From JBOFCO01 sp051646105 (GTDB taxonomy: Bacteria > Pseudomonadota > Alphaproteobacteria > Rhodobacterales > Rhodobacteraceae), in contig JBOFCO010000053.1 of the NCBI GenBank assembly GCA_051646105.1, forward strand, positions 1 through 7,654: a stretch of DNA of 7,654 nt, given 5' to 3'. Positions 1 to 5,498 of the stretch are shown here, one piece after another (positions within the stretch are counted from its first letter, which is position 1; each line of letters opens with the position of its first letter). The notes below the pieces were generated by a model. The model made no database searches and was not told where the DNA came from. It saw nothing but the letters and a program-made list of their open reading frames with translations. Both the position numbers and the translations under genes were made by a program.

Positions 1-840
1 CCCGACCCGGATGTGTTTGCCTATGCCGCCGCAACAGTGAAAAGCTGTATGGATGCCACGCAGAAGCTTGGTGGGGCGAACTATGTGCTGTGGGGCGGGC
101 GTGAAGGGTATGAGACGCTGCTCAACACCGATCTGGGACGTGAGGCCGAGCAGGCCGGGCGCTTCCTGGAAATGGTTGTGGAATACAAGCACAAGATCGG
201 CTTCAAGGGCACGATCCTGATCGAGCCGAAACCGCAGGAACCGTCGAAGCACCAGTATGATTACGATGTGGCGACCGTCTATGGCTTCCTGAAGCGCTTC
301 GGACTGGAGCATGAAGTGAAGCTGAATATCGAGCAGGGCCATGCGATCCTTGCCGGGCACACGTTCGAGCATGAACTGGCGCTGGCGGCATCGCTTGGCC
401 TGCTGGGATCGATCGATATGAACCGCAACGATTACCAGTCGGGCTGGGATACCGACCAGTTCCCCGATTCCGTGCCGGAAATGGCCCGCGCATACTATGA
501 GGTGCTGAAATCGGGAGGCTTTACCACCGGCGGCACCAATTTCGATTCCAAGCTGCGGCGGCAGTCTCTGGATCCGGAAGATCTGATCCTTGGCCATGTC
601 GGGGCGATGGATGTCTGTGCGCGGGCGCTGAAGGCAGCCGCGGCACTGCTTGAGGATGGCGCCTTGGAAAAGATGCGTTCGGATCGCTATGCCGGTTGGA
701 ACAGCGCGGCCGCAAAAGACATGCTGGCCAATGGCACGTTGGAAAGCATCGCGGCGCAGGTAGAAAAGAACGGGATCAACCCGCAACCCCGGTCCGGTCG
801 GCAGGAGCGGCTTGAGAACCTGTGGAACCGTTTCGTCTGA
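1..840 (+). CDS. xylA: Xylose isomerase, C-terminal part (5' end outside window)
   Basis: Frame 1 is open from the first base to a TGA at 838-840, giving 279 residues. The family is about 440 residues, so roughly the first 160, including the catalytic His/Asp pair, lie off the window. The enzyme interconverts D-xylose and D-xylulose in the cytoplasm using two divalent metals. The metal ligands are visible in order: Glu in IEPKPQEP, Glu and His in NIEQGH, Asp in GSIDMN, two Asp in GWDTDQFP and Asp in TNFDSK. The strongly conserved segments FKGTILIEPKPQEPSKHQYD and SGRQERLENL also match. The usual Asn of the EANH motif is Gly here (EQGH); I recall this as common in alphaproteobacterial XylA, and it leaves the ligands intact. 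A bidirectional terminator follows 26 bases after the stop. No other xyl genes are in the window. Confidence 0.97.
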   Translation, partial: PDPDVFAYAAATVKSCMDATQKLGGANYVLWGGREGYETLLNTDLGREAEQAGRFLEMVVEYKHKIGFKGTILIEPKPQEPSKHQYDYDVATVYGFLKRFGLEHEVKLNIEQGHAILAGHTFEHELALAASLGLLGSIDMNRNDYQSGWDTDQFPDSVPEMARAYYEVLKSGGFTTGGTNFDSKLRRQSLDPEDLILGHVGAMDVCARALKAAAALLEDGALEKMRSDRYAGWNSAAAKDMLANGTLESIAAQVEKNGINPQPRSGRQERLENLWNRFV

Positions 841-866
841 AGCGGGTCCATCGCATATGAAAAGCA

Positions 867-895
867 AAAGGGCGGGTCACACGGACCCGCCCTTT
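867..895. terminator. Bidirectional intrinsic terminator between xylA and csp
   Basis: A perfect 12-bp stem (AAAGGGCGGGTC at 867-878, GACCCGCCCTTT at 884-895) closes a 5-base loop, ACACG. It is followed on the plus strand by CGTTTT. On the minus strand the stem is followed by TGCTTTTC, so it can stop transcripts from both xylA and the convergent cold-shock gene. It lies in the 76-base gap between the two stop codons. Confidence 0.9.
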
Positions 896-916
896 CGTTT
901 TACGGCCTGCCTGAGA

Positions 917-1123
917 TCAGGCGAGTGCCAGATTCGTCGCCGACTGGCGGCCGTCACGGCCCGATTCCAGATCGAAGGTCACGGCCTGACCGTCATTCAG
1001 TTGACGGATGCCGGCGCGTTCCAGCGCAGAGATGTGCACGAACACGTCTTTGCTCCCGCCTTCCGGCGCGATGAAGCCGAAGCCCTTGGTAGCGTTGAAC
1101 CATTTCACGGTGCCCTTGGCCAT
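917..1123 (-). CDS. CspA-family cold-shock protein
   Basis: This is a 68-residue single cold-shock domain, the usual size for the family. It begins MAKGTVKWFN and carries RNP1 (KGFGFI, residues 13-18) and RNP2 (VFVHI, residues 27-31), the aromatic and basic motifs that bind single-stranded RNA and DNA. Family members act in the cytoplasm as RNA chaperones or transcription antiterminators. The start at 1123 is chosen because the domain begins there and an AGGAGA Shine-Dalgarno (1131-1136) sits 7 bases upstream. The frame stays open further 5', but that extension has no cold-shock homology. The gene is monocistronic, converges on xylA and shares its terminator. Its predicted leader is long (about 110 nt) with a strong hairpin near the ribosome site, as is often seen for csp genes. 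Which paralogue it is, and whether it is cold-induced, cannot be told from the sequence. Confidence 0.96.
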   Translation of the reverse strand: MAKGTVKWFNATKGFGFIAPEGGSKDVFVHISALERAGIRQLNDGQAVTFDLESGRDGRQSATNLALA

Positions 1124-1144
1124 CGTGATGTCTCCTGTCATAGT

Positions 1145-1166
1145 GCCGCCCGCAGTGTGCGGCGGC
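1145..1166 (-). other. Stem-loop in the csp 5' leader, just upstream of the Shine-Dalgarno
   Basis: Read on the transcript, a 9-bp GC-rich stem with one bulged G and a 3-base loop ends only 8 bases before the AGGAGA ribosome site. Arms in plus-strand coordinates are GCCGCC-CGCA (1145-1154) and TGCGGCGGC (1158-1166). Structured leaders are known to control translation or mRNA stability of csp genes. A regulatory role here is inferred only from position and stability. Confidence 0.5.
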
Positions 1167-1243
1167 CTGGCGCAGTCAGTGCAAGATCGAGAGCCTGTGC
1201 CGATGACGGTGACAGTGGTCGATAGAGATAACGTCGCGGCAGG

Positions 1244-1272
1244 ACTATGGCCGTGATACGGTGAATTTGCAA
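1244..1272 (-). promoter_or_regulatory. Candidate sigma70-type promoter for csp
   Basis: On the minus strand TTGCAA (1267-1272, -35) and CATAGT (1244-1249, -10) are separated by exactly 17 bases; each box matches 4 of 6 consensus positions. Transcription would start near 1237, giving a leader of about 110 nt before the csp start codon. Confidence 0.45.
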
Positions 1273-1320
1273 GGATTTTCGGGGCGGGTGGTGGTGAACC
1301 GCCCTCCGCCACGGTTTTCG

Positions 1321-1398
1321 TCAGAACACATCGGCCAGATAAAGCAGGATGATTATAGGGATCGGGATACCGATAACCCAGGCCAGAATACCTTTCAT
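1321..1398 (-). CDS. 25-residue hydrophobic microprotein, predicted single-pass membrane peptide
   Basis: An ATG at 1398 with a good Shine-Dalgarno (AGGAGA, 1404-1409, 5-base spacing) opens a 25-codon frame ending in TGA at 1323-1321. The product starts MKGILAW. It has an uninterrupted hydrophobic core, VIGIPIPIIILLYL (residues 8-21), and ends ADVF. One Lys at the N-terminus and one Asp near the C-terminus suggest a single transmembrane helix with the N-terminus inside. Coding is supported by the ribosome site, the membrane-like composition and an AT-rich promoter candidate at 1475-1502. It lies divergent from the YgaP-like membrane gene at 1562 and shares its control region. I have the impression that similar short peptides with a GIP(I/L)PIII core occur unnamed in other proteobacterial genomes, but I cannot confirm this here. 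Function is unknown. At this length it would be skipped by most gene callers. Confidence 0.7.
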   Translation of the reverse strand: MKGILAWVIGIPIPIIILLYLADVF

Positions 1399-1474
1399 TG
1401 CAGTCTCCTATGCCAGGCGGATTGCCTTCGCGGGGTAACGCTGATCGGTCAACCTGGTTCCGGCAATGATTGGT

Positions 1475-1502
1475 ATTTTAAATTCACAATATTGAATATG
1501 AA
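1475..1502 (-). promoter_or_regulatory. Candidate promoter for the 25-residue microprotein
   Basis: On the minus strand TTCATA (-35, plus coordinates 1497-1502) and TAAAAT (-10, 1475-1480; 5 of 6 consensus positions) are separated by 16 bases. The predicted start near 1468 would give a leader of about 70 nt. The spacer contains the palindrome at 1482-1497, so a repressor bound there would block this promoter. Confidence 0.4.
1482..1497. promoter_or_regulatory. Palindromic operator candidate, ATTC-N8-GAAT type (SqrR/BigR-like)
   Basis: The 16-base sequence ATTCACAATATTGAAT has 5-base inverted arms, ATTCA and TGAAT, around CAATAT. It lies in an unusually AT-rich patch of a GC-rich window. As I recall, the ArsR-family sulfide/persulfide repressor SqrR of Rhodobacter capsulatus binds ATTC-N8-GAAT, and the related BigR uses similar AT-rich palindromes. 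The site overlaps the -35 box of the plus-strand promoter and the spacer of the minus-strand promoter, which fits a shared repressor site. No regulator gene is present in the window, so the identity of the binder is inferred from the motif and from the downstream gene family. Confidence 0.5.
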
Positions 1503-1520
1503 TGTTGCATCGGCTATGTT
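1492..1520 (+). promoter_or_regulatory. Candidate promoter for the YgaP-like membrane gene
   Basis: TTGAAT (1492-1497) and TATGTT (1515-1520) are separated by exactly 17 bases, and each box matches 4 of 6 consensus positions. Transcription would begin near 1527, about 35 bases before the ATG at 1562. The -35 box is the right arm of the palindrome at 1482-1497. Confidence 0.5.
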
Positions 1521-1561
1521 GAGGGCATCACTGTGCGGAGAAAGCAGAAAAGGATGCCGCA

Positions 1562-1765
1562 ATGACACTTGACCGTTCCGTATTTTTGTTCGCAGGGGTG
1601 ATGGTTCTGCTGAGCGTTGCGCTTACCCTGTGGGTATCGCCGCTGTTCATCTGGTTTACGGTTTTCATCGGTGCAAACCTGATCCAGTCGTCCTTCACCG
1701 GCATTTGCCCGGCGGCGATGGTGTTCAAGGCGCTGGGGGCGAAGGAGGGATGCGCATTCAAGTAA
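1562..1765 (+). CDS. YgaP-like transmembrane (DUF2892) family protein
   Basis: This 67-residue protein begins MTLDRSVFLFAG. It has two hydrophobic helices, about residues 6-24 and 28-44, followed by a conserved C-terminal block, NLIQSSFTGICP with Cys49 and a GCAF ending with Cys64. This is the layout of the YgaP-like transmembrane domain (DUF2892). In E. coli YgaP the domain is fused to a rhodanese, and stand-alone versions are often found beside sulfur-handling genes. It is therefore an inner-membrane protein, possibly linked to sulfide or persulfide handling, though its biochemical role is not established. The start is set by AAAAGGA (1548-1554), 7 bases before the ATG; an in-frame ATG at 1502 meets a stop at once. 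It is transcribed alone, away from the microprotein gene, and a palindromic operator candidate overlaps its promoter. Tandem stem-loops follow before the convergent lysS. Confidence 0.88.
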   Translation: MTLDRSVFLFAGVMVLLSVALTLWVSPLFIWFTVFIGANLIQSSFTGICPAAMVFKALGAKEGCAFK

Positions 1766-1816
1766 TGGATGCGATCCCCCGCCATCCCGGAGACTCTTGA
1801 CGGGCAGGTTGCAGGT

Positions 1817-1854
1817 CGGGGGGGCGCAGCTCCCCCCGCCAGCGTTGCGGCTGG
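1817..1854. terminator. Tandem GC-rich stem-loops between convergent DUF2892 gene and lysS
   Basis: Two hairpins lie head to tail in the 90-base convergent gap. The first pairs CGGGGGG (1817-1823) with CCCCCCG (1832-1838). The second pairs CCAGC (1839-1843) with GCTGG (1850-1854) and ends one base before the lysS stop codon. Neither strand has a good T-run, so classical intrinsic termination is uncertain. Transcript-end protection or U-run-poor termination are alternatives. Confidence 0.4.
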
Positions 1855-1855
1855 A

Positions 1856-3427
1856 TTACCCCTGCGCCAGTGCCTTTTCGATCAGCGCAACACTTTCGCC
1901 CACGCCGTAAAGGGCGATGAACCCACCAAAGCGCGGTCCGTCGCTGGCGCCCAGCAGCACCTCATAAAGGGCCTTGAACCAGTCGCGCAGGGGTTCAAAC
2001 CCGTGATCCTTGCCCACGGCAAAGACCATACTTTGCAGCGCCTCGGCATCCAGCCCGGCATCCCAGACCTTGAGCCGCGCCACCAGATCCTCCATCGCGG
2101 CGCGTTCCTTGTCAGTCGGCGCGCGGAAGCTGCGGGTGGGCGCGACGAAATCATTGAAATAGCGTACTGCATAGGCGGCGGCCTGATCCAGCTGCGGGTT
2201 GTTTTCCGGGCTGGCCTCTGGCGCATAGTTGCGGATGAAGCCCCAGAGCGCATCCTTGTCCTTGGCCCCGGCCACGCTGGCGAGGTTCAGCAGCATGGCA
2301 AAGGAGACAACCATGTCGGATGCGGGTGGCTTGCCGTTGTGGATGTGCCAGACCGGGTTCGCCAACTTGCCCGCATCGTCCTGATCAGCAAAGGCGCGAA
2401 GCTGCTGGTGATATTCGTCAACAGCTTTCGGGATCACGTCGAAATGCATCCGCTTGGCCGTTTTCGGCTTCTGATACATGAAATAACCAAGGGATTCCGT
2501 CGCGGCATAGGTCAGCCATTCGTCGATGGTCAGGCCATTGCCCTTTGACTTGGAAATCTTCTGGCCATGCTCGTCCAGAAACAGCTCATAGGTGAAATGC
2601 TCGGGCTTCCTGCCGCCCAGCACCTCGCAGATGCCATCATAGATCGGCGTGTTGGTGGAGTGGTCCTTGCCATACATCTCGAAATCCACGTCCAGTGCGG
2701 CCCAGCGGGCGCCGAAATCGGGCTTCCATTGCAGCTTCACATGACCGCCTGTTACCGGCAGGGTCCATTCCCGGCCGGTATCGTCATCAAAGGTGACCGT
2801 GTGGTTCACCTTGTCCACATGCTTGATCGGTACATAGAGCACGCGCCCGGTTTCCGGGTGGATCGGTAGGAAACAGGAATAGGTTTGCTGCCGTTCCTCG
2901 CGCAATGATGCCAGCATGATCGCCATGATCTGTTCATAGCGTTCGGCCGCCAGCCGCAGCGTGTCGTCAAAGCGGCCCGATTTGTAGAACTCGGTCGCGC
3001 TGATGAAGTCGTATTGGAACCCGAAGGTATCGAGGAACCGGCGCAGCATGGCGTTGTTGTGGTGGCCGAAGCTTTCATACTCCCCGAACGGGTCGGGGAC
3101 GGAAGTCAGCGGGCGTTGAAGGTTCGCTTTCAGCATATCCTGCCGCGGCACGTTTTCCGGCACCTTGCGCATCCCGTCCACATCGTCTGAAAAGCAGATC
3201 AGCTTTGTCGGAATGTCGCTGATGATCTCGAACGCGCGGCGGATCATCGTCGTGCGCTGCACTTCGCCAAACGTGCCGATATGCGGCAGGCCGGACGGGC
3301 CATAGCCGGTTTCGAACAGCACGTAGCCCTTTTCGGGTGCTTTCTTTTCATACCGTTTCAGCACGCGGCGCGCCTCTTCGAAAGGCCAGGCTTTGGATGT
3401 CATCGCGGCGTCGCGCAGGCTGGACAT
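1856..3427 (-). CDS. lysS: Lysyl-tRNA synthetase, class I
   Basis: The enzyme charges tRNA-Lys with lysine in the cytoplasm. The 523-residue product is the normal size for class I (archaeal-type) LysRS and is unrelated to the class II enzyme of E. coli. The Rossmann-fold signatures are present: the HIGH-type motif HIGT at residues 49-52, within GYGPSGLPHIGTFGEV, and the KMSKS-type motif KISKS at residues 290-294, followed by KGNG. The C-terminal part (from about residue 320) is the helical anticodon-binding region. The start at 3427 (MSSLRDAAM) is chosen because family homology begins at about residue 12 (KAWPFEEARRVLKRY) and an AGGGA ribosome site (3432-3436) lies 4 bases upstream. An open extension of 28 codons further 5' lacks homology and would overlap the predicted promoter. 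It is divergent from the TerB-family gene and convergent with the DUF2892 gene, so it is apparently monocistronic. Confidence 0.97.
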   Translation of the reverse strand: MSSLRDAAMTSKAWPFEEARRVLKRYEKKAPEKGYVLFETGYGPSGLPHIGTFGEVQRTTMIRRAFEIISDIPTKLICFSDDVDGMRKVPENVPRQDMLKANLQRPLTSVPDPFGEYESFGHHNNAMLRRFLDTFGFQYDFISATEFYKSGRFDDTLRLAAERYEQIMAIMLASLREERQQTYSCFLPIHPETGRVLYVPIKHVDKVNHTVTFDDDTGREWTLPVTGGHVKLQWKPDFGARWAALDVDFEMYGKDHSTNTPIYDGICEVLGGRKPEHFTYELFLDEHGQKISKSKGNGLTIDEWLTYAATESLGYFMYQKPKTAKRMHFDVIPKAVDEYHQQLRAFADQDDAGKLANPVWHIHNGKPPASDMVVSFAMLLNLASVAGAKDKDALWGFIRNYAPEASPENNPQLDQAAAYAVRYFNDFVAPTRSFRAPTDKERAAMEDLVARLKVWDAGLDAEALQSMVFAVGKDHGFEPLRDWFKALYEVLLGASDGPRFGGFIALYGVGESVALIEKALAQG

Positions 3428-3445
3428 GGCGTCCCTCTCTTGGTT

Positions 3446-3461
3446 CGGGGCACAGGCCCCG
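3446..3461 (-). other. Short perfect hairpin in the lysS leader
   Basis: CGGGGC (3446-3451) pairs with GCCCCG (3456-3461) around the loop ACAG, 18 bases upstream of the lysS start codon. It is not followed by a T-run. It could slow ribosome access or be chance in GC-rich DNA; I see no T-box-like or riboswitch-like conserved element. Confidence 0.3.
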
Positions 3462-3482
3462 TCGGGTGTCGATAGACCCCAC

Positions 3483-3511
3483 TCCCTATTGCCGCCCCCC
3501 CGGCGCGTCAA
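3483..3511 (-). promoter_or_regulatory. Candidate promoter for lysS
   Basis: On the minus strand TTGACG (3506-3511, 5 of 6 matches) is followed after 17 bases by TAGGGA (3483-3488), which is a poor -10. Only the -35 box is convincing. It overlaps the divergent candidate promoter for the TerB-family gene. Confidence 0.3.
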
Positions 3512-3517
3512 TATTGT
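3489..3517 (+). promoter_or_regulatory. Candidate promoter for the TerB-family gene
   Basis: TTGCCG (3489-3494) and TATTGT (3512-3517) are separated by 17 bases; each matches 4 of 6 consensus positions. The predicted start near 3524 leaves a leader of about 22 nt before the TTG start codon at 3546. Confidence 0.4.
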
Positions 3518-3545
3518 CGGATGCGTAACGAACAGGATAACGACC

Positions 3546-3968
3546 TTGACCGAAGAAACCCCCTCTCTGACCCCTCAGGATGCGCTGGTGGCGATCATGT
3601 TGGCGGTTTCCGCGTCTGATGAACCGATCCGCACGGCGGAACTGGTGACCATACAGGGCTTCATAAACCATCTGCGCGTCTTTGCAGGGTATGATGCCGA
3701 CCGGCTTCAAACCGTGACGCAGACCGTGTTTGACCTGTTTGAAGTAGAGGACGGGCTGGACGCCCTGTTCGGTCTGGTGCGCGAGGCGCTGCCCGAACGG
3801 TTATTCGAAACCGCCTATGCCTTGGCCTGCGATGTGGCGGCGGCCGATGGCAGGCTGGGCCAGACAGAACTGCGCATGCTGGAGGAAATCCGGCACGAAC
3901 TGAACATCGACCGGCTTCACGCCGCCGCTATTGAGCGCGGGGCGAGGGCGCGGAACCTGCAGGTGTAG
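3546..3968 (+). CDS. TerB-family (tellurite-resistance-like) protein, TTG start
   Basis: This is a 140-residue, mostly helical, cytoplasmic-looking protein with no signal peptide. It has the paired acidic motif of TerB-like domains: ASDEPIRTAE (residues 23-32) and ADGRLGQTE (residues 100-108), each with Asp and Glu seven residues apart. In TerB this pair forms a metal-binding helical bundle. The second motif is followed by the typical LEEIRHELNI helix. Despite the family name, tellurite resistance is not implied: stand-alone chromosomal copies are widespread and their role is unknown, and no other ter gene is present. The start is TTG at 3546, the only reasonable initiator before the conserved region, with AGGA (3534-3537) 8 bases upstream. 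The frame stays open further 5' but runs through the promoter region and into antisense lysS. The 3' end lies 15 bases from the convergent dacB stop. Confidence 0.85.
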   Translation: MTEETPSLTPQDALVAIMLAVSASDEPIRTAELVTIQGFINHLRVFAGYDADRLQTVTQTVFDLFEVEDGLDALFGLVREALPERLFETAYALACDVAAADGRLGQTELRMLEEIRHELNIDRLHAAAIERGARARNLQV

Positions 3969-3983
3969 TCGTCAGGGTCGCTG

Positions 3984-5498
3984 TCAGCTTCCGTAGACCA
4001 GCCCCCAGCGCGACAGCAGTTGATGTTCAAGGTTGCGGGCGCGGGCGGTCCATGCGTCGCCACCAGGCGGGGACTCGCGATCCTGCAGGGGGATTGCGTC
4101 GCGGCGCTCGGGGTCGGCGCAAAGGACGGAAAAGGCCAGCACGGATCCGTCGGCCAATGTGATGTAACCGGCAAGGGCGCTGACGAAATTCAGTGTGCCG
4201 GTCTTGGCCACAACGGCACCAGTCGTCCCGCCTTTCTGTTTCTTGCCCGGTTCATGGCGTTTCAGCAGGGGGGGGAGCCGCCCCTGTGCATGCAGCCTGA
4301 CAAGTGCCGCGGTCATTTCGGATGCGGTCACACGCGTGATGTTGCCGAGGCCGGAATGGTCGCCGAAGCGTGCCGTCGTCATGCCCAGTGTGGCCCGTGC
4401 CCATTCGCCCATGGTAGCCGCTGACGCTGCGATGCTGTCCTGACCGGATGACGCCAGCCCAATGACTTCTGCTGTCAGGTTGGTCGAGAATTTGAGCATG
4501 CCGCGCACAATCTCGCGCAGGGGGTCGGAAAGCGTCTGTGCAAGAGGGTTTCCTGTCGGGGCGTCCGTCACGACCTCGGGCACGGGCAGGTCCACGCCAT
4601 GTGCGCGCAACAGGACGCGGAAAGTGTCACCCGCATAAAGTTCCGGCCTGCGTACGGGAAGCCAGCGACTGCCACCCTTGCCAAGCGCCCGTTGTGCAAC
4701 CGTCCAGCTCTCGACACGGGTGCCTGCCTCGTAAGTGAAGAGTGGCGTGGCGCGATCAACGATCCGCACGGTGGCGCTGGGCACCTGCGGGCGGAAGCGT
4801 TCGCCCCGCGCTTCCATCGTGACATCATAACCGTCGCCACCGCGCCGCCATTCGAAATGCACACGGTTGTAGTTCAGGTTCAGTCCGGAAATGGCGGGGT
4901 TGTAGCCCAGATGAACATCCTGCGATGTATCGATGCTTGCAATCTTCGGCAGGGCTGCACCCCAGACGAGATAGCGGCCCGTGATCCGCCGCAGCCCGCG
5001 TGCCGCCAGTGTTGCGGCAAGGTCCCCCAGGCGGTCGGTATCCAGTGTCGGATCGCCGCCCCCCGCAAGGATCAGGTCGCCTTGCAGGGTTCCGTTGCTG
5101 ACCGGACCGGTAGCCAGGATGCGGGTTGCAAAACGGTGGTCCGCGCCAAGCCGGTCAAGTGCAAAGGCGGCGGTGATGACCTTGGTCACGCTGGCGGGGG
5201 GCAGGGGTATGCCGGGCGACAGGCTTTCCAACCCCAGCCCGGTCGCCGCGTCGGCCACATGAAAGCCAACGTTCCCACCCAGCTTGGCCGCTGCGACCAG
5301 ATCGGCGGCAGCGGGGGCCGACAAGCGCAACCTGTCCCTTGCGGCGGGGGAACCGGGACGGGGAAGGGGGCGCTGCGCGACCGTCACCCCATCTGCCACG
5401 ACAGGCAGCGGCAGCAGCGTTGCGCCTGCACCGAACAGCGCGGCCCGGCGGGTCAGAATCATGCCAACTCTGGCTGGCTCCGGCCCGTTATCGCTCAT
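3984..5498 (-). CDS. dacB: D-alanyl-D-alanine carboxypeptidase/endopeptidase, PBP4 type (peptidase S13)
   Basis: This periplasmic serine DD-peptidase trims and cleaves peptidoglycan cross-links. The 504-residue product is slightly longer than E. coli DacB (477). The three penicillin-binding motifs are present: SVTK (nucleophile Ser, residues 103-106), STN (338-340) and KTGT (from 432). The S13-type DHSGLGNITR segment is also present. The N-terminus carries ILTRRAALFGAGATLLPLP, a twin-arginine-like motif followed by a hydrophobic core, with possible cleavage after VVA; this suggests Tat export, whereas the E. coli enzyme uses Sec. The start at 5498 overlaps the nadD stop as ATGA and has GAGGGG (5508-5513) 9 bases upstream. 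An internal ATG at 5462 would place the RR pair nearer the N-terminus but lacks a clear ribosome site. It is the second gene of a coupled pair with nadD and converges on the TerB-family gene. Confidence 0.95.
   Translation of the reverse strand: MSDNGPEPARVGMILTRRAALFGAGATLLPLPVVADGVTVAQRPLPRPGSPAARDRLRLSAPAAADLVAAAKLGGNVGFHVADAATGLGLESLSPGIPLPPASVTKVITAAFALDRLGADHRFATRILATGPVSNGTLQGDLILAGGGDPTLDTDRLGDLAATLAARGLRRITGRYLVWGAALPKIASIDTSQDVHLGYNPAISGLNLNYNRVHFEWRRGGDGYDVTMEARGERFRPQVPSATVRIVDRATPLFTYEAGTRVESWTVAQRALGKGGSRWLPVRRPELYAGDTFRVLLRAHGVDLPVPEVVTDAPTGNPLAQTLSDPLREIVRGMLKFSTNLTAEVIGLASSGQDSIAASAATMGEWARATLGMTTARFGDHSGLGNITRVTASEMTAALVRLHAQGRLPPLLKRHEPGKKQKGGTTGAVVAKTGTLNFVSALAGYITLADGSVLAFSVLCADPERRDAIPLQDRESPPGGDAWTARARNLEHQLLSRWGLVYGS

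Noticed and set aside
1282..1304. GGGCGG/CCGCCC inverted repeat downstream of the microprotein gene
   Set aside because: It has only 6 bp with an 11-base loop and no T-run on the minus strand. Read-through into the csp region cannot be excluded, but there is not enough to call a terminator.
1124..1312. N-terminal extension of the cold-shock frame
   Set aside because: The open extension has no cold-shock homology, includes the predicted promoter and leader hairpin, and a good ribosome site sits just before the ATG at 1123.
1261..1572. 103-codon plus-strand frame across the 1261-1572 intergenic stretch
   Set aside because: It has no ATG with a ribosome site, runs through the AT-rich control region and the microprotein gene in antisense, and its sequence resembles no family I recognise.
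1769..2548. 259-codon plus-strand frame opposite lysS
   Set aside because: It passes through the tandem hairpins and the C-terminal coding region of lysS on the other strand, and has no recognisable domain.
3428..3511. 28-codon upstream extension of lysS
   Set aside because: It lacks family homology and covers the candidate promoter and leader hairpin; the MSSLRDAAM start has its own ribosome site and matches the family length.
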